From positions 1-7,288 of the forward strand of contig JAIRMX010000136.1 in assembly GCA_031258375.1 (NCBI GenBank): a stretch of 7,288 nucleotides of DNA, given 5' to 3'. The notes beneath the pieces were generated by a model. That model did no database searches, had not been told where the DNA came from, and worked only from the letters and a program-made list of their open reading frames with translations. This DNA is from Elusimicrobiota bacterium (lineage in GTDB: Bacteria; Elusimicrobiota; Elusimicrobia; Elusimicrobiales; Elusimicrobiaceae). This document shows positions 1-6,835 of this stretch, piece by piece. Each line of letters begins with the position of its first letter. Position 1 is the first letter of the stretch. The position numbers and the translations under genes are program-made.

Positions 1-1
1 C

Positions 2-404
2 TTAATCGAACTTATATTAACATTAAGGGAACTATTTCGCCTGCCGCTGCGTCAGAGCAGCGGTTTTGCGGGTAATGTACTGTTGAATATGGGAGTTAAG
101 CGGCAGCTGCCGGATTACATTACGTTATCGCGTCGAATGAGGAAAATGGAAGTAAAATATTGTCATAGGATAAAAGAAAAAGGGATAGTACTCTTACTAG
201 ACAGTTCGGGCTTTAAAGTATTTGGAGAAGGAGATAGGATATAATCGCAGGAATATAGTTGAGAACAGTTTTTAGAGATTAAAGAGGATATTTGGGAGCA
301 ATCTAAAATCTCGCAGTGAAGAAGGGCAGTATACGGAACAGTGTATAAGGGCAAGTTTAATAAATAGGTTTAACAAGTTGGGGCTGCCAAAATACGCAGT
401 TTAG
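2..404 (+). pseudogene. IS5-family DDE transposase remnant, 5'-truncated by window and internally deleted
   Basis: Frame 2 (2-241, stop TAA 242-244) is open through the window edge. It reads like the N-terminal half of IS5-type transposases: an LPLRQSSGF segment, then LPDYITLSRR, then LLLDSSGFKVFGEGD, which holds the first catalytic Asp in the family's DSTGLKVYGEGEW motif. The match breaks exactly there. From about 255 the C-terminal half resumes in frame 3: IVENSF, an in-frame TAG at 273-275, RLKRIFGSNLKSR, and RFNKLGLPKYAV ending at TAG 402-404. The Glu of IVENSF fits the third catalytic residue. The segment between, which in intact relatives carries the second Asp and well over 100 residues, is missing. 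So this is an internal deletion with a frame change plus a nonsense mutation, not one frameshift. Motif recognition is by eye; the family is fairly sure, the subgroup is not. Confidence 0.8.
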
Positions 405-460
405 AGAATAGTTGGAGGGCTGTTATGGTTTGTGTTGTGCTTTGGGCAGCTTCTTTACCT

Positions 461-478
461 AATTGTGCAACAAGACCC
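461..478 (+). repeat. Probable right terminal inverted repeat of the IS5-family remnant
   Basis: The segment AATTGTGCAACAAGACCC, read inward as GGGTCTTGTTGCACAATT, resembles the ends of IS5-group elements, which often begin with GG followed by TTGTTGCACAA-like sequence. It lies about 55 nt after the transposase stop, as expected for a right end. The left partner is outside the window, so the exact boundary and any target duplication are unproven. Confidence 0.5.
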
Positions 479-652
479 ATACCCTCCACCCCACATTCTT
501 ATTACGTATTAAAATAGGCGCGGCCAAATTTATATTTGCCGCAAGCACCTTTTAAAATCCGACCGTTTGGGAGTTACTGTAAAAATCACAAGTAGGTTTC
601 CATTCGCGGCATAATATGCGTTACAATAAATAAGGCATATTCAAATTGATTA
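479..652. other. Intergenic spacer between IS remnant and RND pump gene, no gene seen
   Basis: No reading frame with a credible start or protein-like composition is visible on either strand. The stretch contains one candidate hairpin terminator (520-542) and a weak 7-bp inverted repeat (613-619 with 635-641). It is the 3' end of the - strand efflux operon. Confidence 0.6.
511..542 (-). terminator. Candidate rho-independent terminator of the efflux operon
   Basis: On the - strand the arms GCGGCAAAT and ATTTGGCCGC (542-534 and 529-520) pair into a stem with one bulged C and a 4-nt loop. It is followed by GCCTATTTTAAT, a short and interrupted T-rich tract. It lies about 110 nt past the pump gene's stop codon. 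The stem is strong but the U-tract is poor, so intrinsic termination here is possible rather than certain. Confidence 0.35.
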
Positions 653-3600
653 TTACGAGAATTTCCGTCTTATCCAATCTGAAAATTCTTCCAATAATTC
701 GTATGCCACCGGCGCCATAAGCAAAGTGATAAGCAAAGACAATGTCTGCCCGCCGATAATAACCGTGGCCAAACTTTTGCGCAAACCAGAACCCGCGCCG
801 GTACCCAAAGCCGTGGGTATCATACCCGCAATAATAGTAACGGTAGTCATTAAAATAGGCCGCAGGCGGACTTTATTGGCCATTATAATAGCTTTATACC
901 TTCCGACGCCGGCCGCGCGCAGAGTATTTGTATAATCAACCTGCAAAATAGAGTTTTTGCTGACTATGCCTATAAGCATAAACACGCCGAGCAAACTGAA
1001 AATATTAAGCGTTTCCCTCGTTAACGCAAGAGTAAGAAGCGCAAAAGGCAGCGTAAGGGGTATGGCCGTCAAAACTACAAGAGGCAATACAAAACTTTCA
1101 AACTGAGCGGCCAAAATCATATACTTGAATAATATGGCCAAAGCAAACGCCATAACAAAAGCGGTCAACATCTTGCCCATTTCGTCCGCCATTCCGCTGA
1201 CGCTGTGCCGATACTGAGACGGAGGGTTCAGTTCTTTAAAAGCCTTATCCATTTGGCGCACGGCGCCTTGCAAATCTATTCTATCGTCTATATTTGCGTT
1301 AATAGTTATCTGCCGCTGTCTGTTATGCCTGTTAATCTGCGAAGGCCCCCCGCCCTGTTCTACGGTAGCGACGCTGTCCAAACGCGCAAGCGCGCTTTTG
1401 CCGTTTTGAACGGCGGGTATCATCATGGAAGAGATAACGTCTTTATTGTCGCGGTATTGTTCTTCCGCGCGGATTCTTACTTCGTAAAGTTCGTCGCCTT
1501 CTTTATAGCGCGAAATATTTTCTTCCCCGCTTATAAAAGTGCGCAGCGAGCGCGCGATATCCGAAACTTTTACTCCTAGGTCATGCGCCCGCTCGCGGTC
1601 GATTAGCACTCTGTATTCGGGATTGGAATTATTGTAATCTATATCTAAATCAATAATGCCCGGAACGTTCTTAACCTTATCATAAACGCCGTTTGCATAT
1701 TTAAGAAGTTCTCCGATATCCGGCCCAGTTATAATATATTGCACTTTTGCTTGGCCGCCGCCGGGCCCCATGCTTATGGTGAAAGCGGAGCTTTTTACTT
1801 CTTTATATTTGGAGGTAATTTTCCGCGCCGCCGCGACATAATCAAAAACCGTATAATTTTTGCCCCGCTTTTTGGCATTTTCAAGTTCGACGATGAAATA
1901 ACCCTGATTTGTCGGAGCGCCGGCGTTGATAATGCTGTTTGAAGAAACTCCTATGCCCATAAACAATTTTTCTATATAAGGCATTTGCTTTACTTCTTCC
2001 TCGACCTGCCTCATAAATTCCGTCATTGCCTGATAGCCCGTGCCTTGCGGCGCCTCAAGATTAATTTGGAATTTGCCGGAGTCGTCTTCGGGTATAAAAT
2101 CCACGCCCACAAGCCCCGCTTTAAAAATAAACAGCGGAGAAATGAAAAGCAATACGGACAGAATTATCATAATTAATTTATGACGCATAGCCCATCTGAG
2201 AAGAGTTATATATATTTTTTGTATAAAATTATTTACGCCGTTAACGAGCTTATCAATAAATACTTTTTTCTTTTCAATTTTTAAGAATCTGCCGCAAAGC
2301 ATAGGGCTTAGCGTTAAAGCCACCAAACAGCTTATTCCTATCGCGTACGCCACGGTTAAGCCGTAGCTTCTGACAAAACGCCCCACTATGCCGCTCATAA
2401 ACGCCAGCGGAACAAATATCACCACCAGCGCGGCGGTAGTCGCTATAACGGCAAAGGAAATTTCTTTCGCTCCGTCTATAGCGGCGCGCATGGGTTTTTT
2501 GCCGTATTCCTGCATATGTCTGTGTATGTTTTCAAGCATAATAATAGCGTCGTCGATAACTAAACCCACTGCGACCGTAAGGCCGAGCAAAGTCATATTA
2601 TTAAGAGTAAAGCCGCTCCATTTCATCAGCGCAAAAGTGCCGATAATAGACGTGGGAATTGCAACGGCGGCAATAAGCGTGGAGCGCGTGTCTCCCATAA
2701 ACAAGAAAACAACTATAGCGGCTAAAATCGCGCCGACTACAAGATGTTCCATAACCGCAAAGAAAGATTCTTCTATATAACTTGACTGATCGGATATTAT
2801 ATTTATGTCGATGCCTTCGGGCAGCATCGGTTTAATGCTGTCCAGCCTTTCTTTAATTGCCGATATAACGGCAAGAGTATTCGTGCCGGACTGCTTTTTG
2901 ATATTCAGAGTTACCGCGCGTTTTCCGTTAATATACGTCGCGCTTTTTTCAAATTCTCCGGAATCTTTTACATAGCCTATATCCGATATTTTTATGGGAA
3001 CGTTATTTATCGTGGCAACTACGATATTGTTGAAATCCGAAACTGCGCTTACGCGTCCTAAAATACGAAGATTGAAGTCGTTAAGCACGTTTTCCACTTG
3101 TCCGCCGGGTATTTCAGAGTTCTGCTCGGAAATTGCCGTTTTGACGGCGTTAACGCTTATGCCAAGCGAGGCAAGTTTCATAGGGTCTATTATCACATGA
3201 ACTTCGCGCGAGCGTCCCCCGATTATATCCACCGAGCCTATGCCGCTTACGTTTTCGATATTTTCTTTGACTTGTTTTTTTGCAAGTTCCGTAAGCCGTA
3301 TAATATCCATAGGGCCGCTGACGACCACGCTCATTACCGCGGCCGCGCCTATATCCAATTTTGAAACTACCGGCGGGTCTATGTCTTCCGGCAAGTTTTT
3401 TTGCACTTTATTTACATTATCGCGCACTTCCTGCGCGGCGACGTCCGGATTTTTTTCAAGCTCAAACTGAATTAAGACAAAAGACGCGCTTTCCATTGAA
3501 AAAGAAGACATTTCGTCAATGCCGGAAATGACGTTTACCGCCTCTTCTATCGGTTTTGTTATGGAAGTTTCGACTTCCTCGGGATTGGAGCCGGGCAAAA

Positions 3601-3805
3601 CTGTTTGTATGGTAACAAAAGGGAATTCCACATTTGGAAACATATCCACACCCATGCCTCTGTAGCCGACTATTCCCAAAACGATAATAGCCAAAGATAT
3701 CATCACGGTAGTAACTGGACGGCGTATAAACAAATCGGATATGCCCCGGCCGTTTTGCGAAGCGTTTTGCGAGTTCTTTTTCAATTCCGGTTGATTATCT
3801 GGCAT
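653..3805 (-). CDS. RND-family inner-membrane efflux transporter (AcrB/HAE1-like)
   Basis: This is a proton-driven inner-membrane pump that takes hydrophobic or amphiphilic compounds and exports them through the adaptor and TolC channel encoded just upstream. The 1050 residues match the usual AcrB-type length. A polar N-terminal extension of about 20 residues precedes the ISDLFIRRP motif and TM1 (about 31-48). A large periplasmic loop follows, then the TM2-TM6 block (about 345-510), a duplicated second half starting near 560, and a TM8-TM12 block ending at the C-terminus. Proton-relay residues are intact: the Asp pair in VGLVIDDAI (D418, D419, matching AcrB D407/D408) and the Lys in GIVSKNSIL (K950, matching AcrB K940). 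An Arg-Pro segment near LRPILMTT lies in the TM11 region. The start overlaps the adaptor gene's end by 11 nt; only a weak GAGA ribosome site precedes it, suggesting translational coupling. Two TAA codons in tandem end it. Drug-type rather than metal-type is an inference; the substrate is not readable. Confidence 0.95.
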   Translation of the reverse strand: MPDNQPELKKNSQNASQNGRGISDLFIRRPVTTVMISLAIIVLGIVGYRGMGVDMFPNVEFPFVTIQTVLPGSNPEEVETSITKPIEEAVNVISGIDEMSSFSMESASFVLIQFELEKNPDVAAQEVRDNVNKVQKNLPEDIDPPVVSKLDIGAAAVMSVVVSGPMDIIRLTELAKKQVKENIENVSGIGSVDIIGGRSREVHVIIDPMKLASLGISVNAVKTAISEQNSEIPGGQVENVLNDFNLRILGRVSAVSDFNNIVVATINNVPIKISDIGYVKDSGEFEKSATYINGKRAVTLNIKKQSGTNTLAVISAIKERLDSIKPMLPEGIDINIISDQSSYIEESFFAVMEHLVVGAILAAIVVFLFMGDTRSTLIAAVAIPTSIIGTFALMKWSGFTLNNMTLLGLTVAVGLVIDDAIIMLENIHRHMQEYGKKPMRAAIDGAKEISFAVIATTAALVVIFVPLAFMSGIVGRFVRSYGLTVAYAIGISCLVALTLSPMLCGRFLKIEKKKVFIDKLVNGVNNFIQKIYITLLRWAMRHKLIMIILSVLLFISPLFIFKAGLVGVDFIPEDDSGKFQINLEAPQGTGYQAMTEFMRQVEEEVKQMPYIEKLFMGIGVSSNSIINAGAPTNQGYFIVELENAKKRGKNYTVFDYVAAARKITSKYKEVKSSAFTISMGPGGGQAKVQYIITGPDIGELLKYANGVYDKVKNVPGIIDLDIDYNNSNPEYRVLIDRERAHDLGVKVSDIARSLRTFISGEENISRYKEGDELYEVRIRAEEQYRDNKDVISSMMIPAVQNGKSALARLDSVATVEQGGGPSQINRHNRQRQITINANIDDRIDLQGAVRQMDKAFKELNPPSQYRHSVSGMADEMGKMLTAFVMAFALAILFKYMILAAQFESFVLPLVVLTAIPLTLPFALLTLALTRETLNIFSLLGVFMLIGIVSKNSILQVDYTNTLRAAGVGRYKAIIMANKVRLRPILMTTVTIIAGMIPTALGTGAGSGLRKSLATVIIGGQTLSLLITLLMAPVAYELLEEFSDWIRRKFS

Positions 3806-4694
3806 ATTTATTCTCTACTTTGATTTTGCTGGCGTCTTCCAATCCGAAAACTATTTTTGCGACTTGCGCGCCATTGCTTAGGCCGGATTTTATTTGCACG
3901 TGCGTTTCGGACTTAAGGCCTATGCGCACGGGAGTTTTCGCCACTCTGTCTCCGTTAACGACAAAAACATAACTATTGCCGTCCTTTTCGCTTGAAACCG
4001 CGCCGAGACTTAGAGAAGGAACGTCGTTTGCTTTTTCAAGCATAAGTTTAACTTTTGCAAACATGCCGGACTTTATAAAGCCCGATTTATTATCCGCTTT
4101 AAGTTCAGCCTTAACCACGCGGGACTGCGTGTCCACAACCGGACTTAATTTATAAATTTCGGCTTCAAATTGTTTATCGCCATAGGCTTCAACCGTAAAA
4201 GTCGCTTTTTGCCCGACGTGTATTTTGCTTAGATATCTTTCCGGTATTTCAACAAGAATGCGCACGATATCCTGATTAACCGCTAACGCGATTGCCGTGC
4301 TTTTTGTAACGTTTGCGCCGGGGTCAAGATACGTTCTGCCGATAACTCCCGTTATGGTGGAAGGAACGACTACCGGCTCGTAAACCGCGCCGACTTCGTC
4401 GCGCTCGATAAGAGCGATATTTTGACCGCGTTTAACAGAAGCTCCCTCTTCCAAAATATTTTGCAGCAATTTGCCGTCAACGCGCGGGAAAATTACGGCT
4501 TCTTCCCATGCCTTTACGCTGCCGGTTAAAAGCAAATCCAAGCTGATATTGCGCGTTTGCAGCGTTTCCGTTTGTACGGAAAATCTGTCCGTTTCCATTT
4601 CCTGCAAAGAATTTGCGGAATCTTTTTTGCCGCAGGCGTTAAAAATTGAAACCGCCGATACTGCGATAATAAGACTTATACTTATTTTTTTCAT
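3795..4694 (-). CDS. RND efflux membrane fusion protein (periplasmic adaptor), short hairpin-less type
   Basis: This adaptor bridges the RND pump and the outer-membrane channel in the periplasm. An N-terminal hydrophobic segment (5-18) is followed by FNAC with Cys21, a relaxed lipobox, so it is probably a lipid-anchored protein. Residues 66-97 (PRVDGKLLQNI...GASVKRGQNIALIE) form the first half of the lipoyl/biotinyl-like domain and 108-138 (VVVPSTITGVIGR...GANV) the second. Only about 11 residues join them, where AcrA-type proteins insert a long alpha-helical hairpin. A beta-barrel domain follows (about 143-220, with IPERYLSKIHVGQ and SGMFAKVKL) and then the membrane-proximal domain to residue 299. 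Total length is well below the roughly 380-400 residues of AcrA, which the missing hairpin largely explains. The start overlaps the channel gene by 4 nt (ATGA), with AAGAGG 10 nt upstream. Borrelia BesA is a known adaptor of this reduced type. Family sure; lipidation likely. Confidence 0.93.
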   Translation of the reverse strand: MKKISISLIIAVSAVSIFNACGKKDSANSLQEMETDRFSVQTETLQTRNISLDLLLTGSVKAWEEAVIFPRVDGKLLQNILEEGASVKRGQNIALIERDEVGAVYEPVVVPSTITGVIGRTYLDPGANVTKSTAIALAVNQDIVRILVEIPERYLSKIHVGQKATFTVEAYGDKQFEAEIYKLSPVVDTQSRVVKAELKADNKSGFIKSGMFAKVKLMLEKANDVPSLSLGAVSSEKDGNSYVFVVNGDRVAKTPVRIGLKSETHVQIKSGLSNGAQVAKIVFGLEDASKIKVENKYAR

Positions 4695-6088
4695 TTTACC
4701 GTAACCTCTTTTCCTACTGCATAATTTAAATTTGATACGGACGCAAAAGTATCGTGAACCGCTTGAACAAATTGTAATTCGGCATTATGTAAAAGTAAGG
4801 CGCAGTCGTCTAAATCCAATCTGCTCGCAAGGCCGTTTCTATAGCGTAAAGTCGTTCTTTCAAGATTTGTGCGGGCTTGTTCTATTGTTCCCTTCGTAGC
4901 GGCTACTCTTTGTTTCGCTTCATTTAAATTCATCCAAGCCCGTTTAACTTCTATTTTTATATTGCGTTCGATATCCTGCTCGGTAAGCAAGGCTTGGTCG
5001 TATGCCAGTTGTTTTTGTTTAATTACGGCGTCCGCGCGAAACCCTTCAAATAAAGGTATGCTCAATTTCAGTCCGGCCGCGGCGCCGTATGAGGAATTAT
5101 AATCGCTAACGGGTATCAAAACGGAATCGGACGCGCCGTTGTAAGTTGCGTTTATAAAGGCGCTGATCTCGCCGAAATGATCCGCGCGCGCGATTTTTAT
5201 CTGTTCCTCTGCAATTTTTGTATTCAGGCGCGCGACGACTAAGTCGGGCCTGTTGTTTGCGGCGATTTCATATAATTCGTCAAGAGGAGGCGTTTTAATT
5301 TTAATTGCGTCTTTCAATTGCCATTTAAGATTGAGCGGCTCCTGCGGGTCTTTGTTTAAAACGCGCCTTAAAGTAAGCAGTCCCAGCTCGTAAGAATTTT
5401 TCGCTTGTATAAGCGGCGGCTCGCTGTTTGAAATTTTGACTTTTTGATTAAGAATATCCAAATCGCTCGCAAGGCCTTGCTTATATTTAAGATTAATTTC
5501 TTCAAGATGGTTTTTTGCGATATTAAGATTTTCCTGTTGAACCTGTATTAAAGCGTTGGATAAAATTATGCCAAGGCAAAGCGTGTTAACGGAATCTTTG
5601 ATTTGATTTTGCGCGTTGGAAAGCTGCATTTGCCCGCTTTTAGCAAAATAATCTCCCGCGCGTATTGCCGCGGATACGGCGCCGCCTTTCCAAAGAAGCA
5701 AGGAAGCTTCGGCGGTAACATTGGTCGTATTGTCGCTTCCCATTCTCACTTTGCCGCCGAGCGGAGGTATTATGGTCTCTGCGGCTTTAAGCGCGCGCGA
5801 ATAACTCCCGCTTAAACTTATGCGCGGGTATACGTATGACCAATATTGGCGTACCTGCTGATCGTAAATTTGCGCGTTTTTTTCCGCAATTTTTATATTC
5901 GTATTTGCGGACAGCGCGATGTCAACGGCCTGTTCTACGGTTATTGCTCCGTCGTTATCTTCATTGTCGCTTATAAATAAATCGACGCCATCTTTCGCGC
6001 TTGTTTTTGCGGCTGATGCCGCGTAGCATAAATATTGAGAATTAAATATCAAAACAAATATCAAAATATAACCGTAAAAGTTCTTCAT
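4691..6088 (-). CDS. TolC-like outer-membrane efflux channel (OEP family)
   Basis: This is the outer-membrane exit duct of the tripartite pump, expected to act as a trimer with a beta-barrel and a long periplasmic helical tunnel. Residues 1-24 are a signal peptide: Lys near the start, a strongly hydrophobic stretch 5-17, and an AxA-like site around CYAASA. Cys21 is not in a lipobox, so a non-lipidated TolC type is favoured over an OprM type. Two internally repeated OEP units are visible: about 50-250 (EQAVDIALSANTNIKIAEKN, LWKGGAVSAAI, KYKQGLASDLDILNQ) and about 265-465 (ELYEIAANNRPDLVVARLN, LFEGFRADAVI, RYRNGLASRLDLDD). The repeated KQGLAS/RNGLAS elements mark equivalent helices. The 465-residue length is normal. 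Its ATG shares one base with the regulator's stop (TAATG). A good AAGGGAG site lies 10 nt upstream inside the regulator gene. The overlap with the adaptor gene supports one transcript. Confidence 0.93.
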   Translation of the reverse strand: MKNFYGYILIFVLIFNSQYLCYAASAAKTSAKDGVDLFISDNEDNDGAITVEQAVDIALSANTNIKIAEKNAQIYDQQVRQYWSYVYPRISLSGSYSRALKAAETIIPPLGGKVRMGSDNTTNVTAEASLLLWKGGAVSAAIRAGDYFAKSGQMQLSNAQNQIKDSVNTLCLGIILSNALIQVQQENLNIAKNHLEEINLKYKQGLASDLDILNQKVKISNSEPPLIQAKNSYELGLLTLRRVLNKDPQEPLNLKWQLKDAIKIKTPPLDELYEIAANNRPDLVVARLNTKIAEEQIKIARADHFGEISAFINATYNGASDSVLIPVSDYNSSYGAAAGLKLSIPLFEGFRADAVIKQKQLAYDQALLTEQDIERNIKIEVKRAWMNLNEAKQRVAATKGTIEQARTNLERTTLRYRNGLASRLDLDDCALLLHNAELQFVQAVHDTFASVSNLNYAVGKEVTVK

Positions 6089-6690
6089 TACCTGCTTTCT
6101 CCCTTATAACATACCGCCCTTAAAATGGCTTTGGCCATTTCTTTAGGGTGGTCGTCTTTAAATTTTATAGAATGTTCCTTAGCGGCATGCATCATATACA
6201 GAGTATTTGCAAAAATAATATGCACTGCGGTATCAAACATATTTTCGGCAAGACGGCCTTCTTTTATTTTTTGTTTCAGGAAGCCCTCTAAAATACCGCT
6301 GCGGTGGGATATTAACTTTTTCAATTCGTTTTTTATTTCAGGATGGCCGGATATATAGCTGTGCAAATGCATAACAAAGCAGAGTATCTTTTTATCTTTT
6401 GCCTTATGCAGGCAATCGACAAAAATATTTTCCAAAAATTTGTCAAGTTCCGGGTTTTCTTTGGTAAATTCCAAAATTTTCCGCTCGTTCATTTCAATGA
6501 AGTTGCGTATAATTTCAAAACAAAGTTCGTCCTTATCTTTAAAATAGTAGTAAATGACGGGCTTTGTCAAACCCGCGTCTTGAGCGATTTCGCGCATAGA
6601 AGTTTTTTCTATCCCTTTGCGCGCGAATAAATCGAAAGCGCAGTTGATTATTTTTTCTCTCGTAGATTTTTCGGCGTCTTGTTTTTGCAT
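6088..6690 (-). CDS. TetR/AcrR-family transcriptional regulator, likely repressor of the efflux operon
   Basis: This is a cytoplasmic one-component regulator: an N-terminal DNA-binding domain with a ligand-binding, dimer-forming C-terminal half. Residues 11-56 are textbook TetR: REKIINCAFDLFARKG (helix 1), KTSMREIAQDAGLTKPVIYYYF (helix-turn-helix, about 30-50) and KDKDEL. The C-terminal 140 residues are helical and poorly conserved, as usual, so the inducer cannot be read. The length of 200 residues is normal for the family. The gene is first in the operon. Its start ATG is preceded by GGAG 9 nt upstream, and its stop overlaps the channel gene's start. A palindrome at 6712-6729, across the expected transcription start, fits autorepression. 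Activation instead of repression is possible but less common in this family. Confidence 0.93.
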   Translation of the reverse strand: MQKQDAEKSTREKIINCAFDLFARKGIEKTSMREIAQDAGLTKPVIYYYFKDKDELCFEIIRNFIEMNERKILEFTKENPELDKFLENIFVDCLHKAKDKKILCFVMHLHSYISGHPEIKNELKKLISHRSGILEGFLKQKIKEGRLAENMFDTAVHIIFANTLYMMHAAKEHSIKFKDDHPKEMAKAILRAVCYKGESR

Positions 6691-6711
6691 TTCTAGTAGC
6701 TCCGCGGTTAT

Positions 6712-6729
6712 TTACCTACCGGTAAGTAA
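6712..6729. promoter_or_regulatory. Probable TetR-type operator
   Basis: TTACCTACCGGTAAGTAA is an 18-bp palindrome centred on ACC|GGT, with a single mismatched pair (T-A-G versus T-A-A on the outer arm). TetR/AcrR regulators typically bind such short, imperfect palindromes of about this size. It starts one base past the -10 hexamer of the - strand promoter and covers the expected +1, a placement that blocks transcription when occupied. Binding is inferred from position and symmetry. Confidence 0.7.
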
Positions 6730-6730
6730 T

Positions 6731-6760
6731 ATTATAACAAAACTTTATATATGTATGCAA
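6731..6760 (-). promoter_or_regulatory. Sigma70-type promoter of the tetR-efflux operon
   Basis: On the - strand a perfect TATAAT (6736-6731) follows TTGCAT (6760-6755) across an 18-nt spacer. The -35 keeps the TTG but is otherwise weak. Start of transcription would fall near 6724, inside the palindrome, giving a leader of about 34 nt before the regulator's ATG. Confidence 0.6.
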
Positions 6761-6782
6761 CTTCATTTCAGCCTGTCTTCGA

Positions 6783-6794
6783 AAAGTATACTTT
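6783..6794. promoter_or_regulatory. Perfect 12-bp palindrome upstream of the OsmC gene, possible operator
   Basis: AAAGTATACTTT is a perfect palindrome lying just upstream of the extended -10 of the + strand promoter, between its -10 and -35 positions. A regulator site here would control the OsmC-family gene. AT-rich 12-mers arise by chance, and no regulator in the window is an obvious partner, so support is weak. Confidence 0.25.
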
Positions 6795-6802
6795 GATATA
6801 AT
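6794..6802 (+). promoter_or_regulatory. Extended -10 promoter of the OsmC-family gene
   Basis: TGATATAAT contains the TGN extension directly before a perfect TATAAT (6797-6802). No good -35 is visible 16-18 nt upstream, which is typical for extended -10 promoters. It would start transcription near 6809, about 27 nt before the ATG. A second TATTAT at 6804-6809 is an alternative. Confidence 0.5.
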
Positions 6803-6835
6803 GTATTATAGATGTTTTAACAAAGGGGCATTTAA

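Larger units (their letters stand above)
1..478 (+). mobile_element. Decayed IS5-family insertion sequence, right-hand part
   Basis: The stretch combines a broken IS5-type DDE transposase (2-404) with a plausible right terminal inverted repeat ending near 478. The left end lies outside the window, so neither the full length nor a target-site duplication can be checked. The element sits downstream of the RND pump gene and is read towards it. Several lesions (internal deletion, frame change, in-frame stop) show it cannot move on its own. Family assignment rests on recognising conserved transposase motifs by eye. Confidence 0.75.

Noticed and set aside
242..275. A single programmed frameshift in the transposase, as used by some IS elements
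   Set aside because: The segment carrying the second catalytic Asp is absent and a TAG interrupts the downstream frame, so this is decay, not recoding.
163..354. 63-codon open frame on the - strand
   Set aside because: It is antisense to the transposase remnant, has no ribosome site of note, and no recognisable composition or motif.
613..641. Inverted repeat AATATGC/GCATATT as operon terminator
   Set aside because: A 7-bp AT-rich stem with a 15-nt loop is too weak, and no U-tract follows on the - strand.
1205..1579. 124-codon open frame on the + strand, and similar + strand frames within 726-3470
   Set aside because: They lie antisense inside the intact RND pump gene and show no protein-family features.
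2388..2780. 130-codon open frame on the + strand, serine/threonine/isoleucine rich
   Set aside because: It is complementary to the pump's TM2-TM6 hydrophobic block; its composition is a by-product of that strand.
653..6690. A novel or non-efflux system encoded by the four-gene operon
   Set aside because: All four proteins match known tripartite RND efflux families with intact key residues; only the adaptor's missing hairpin is unusual.
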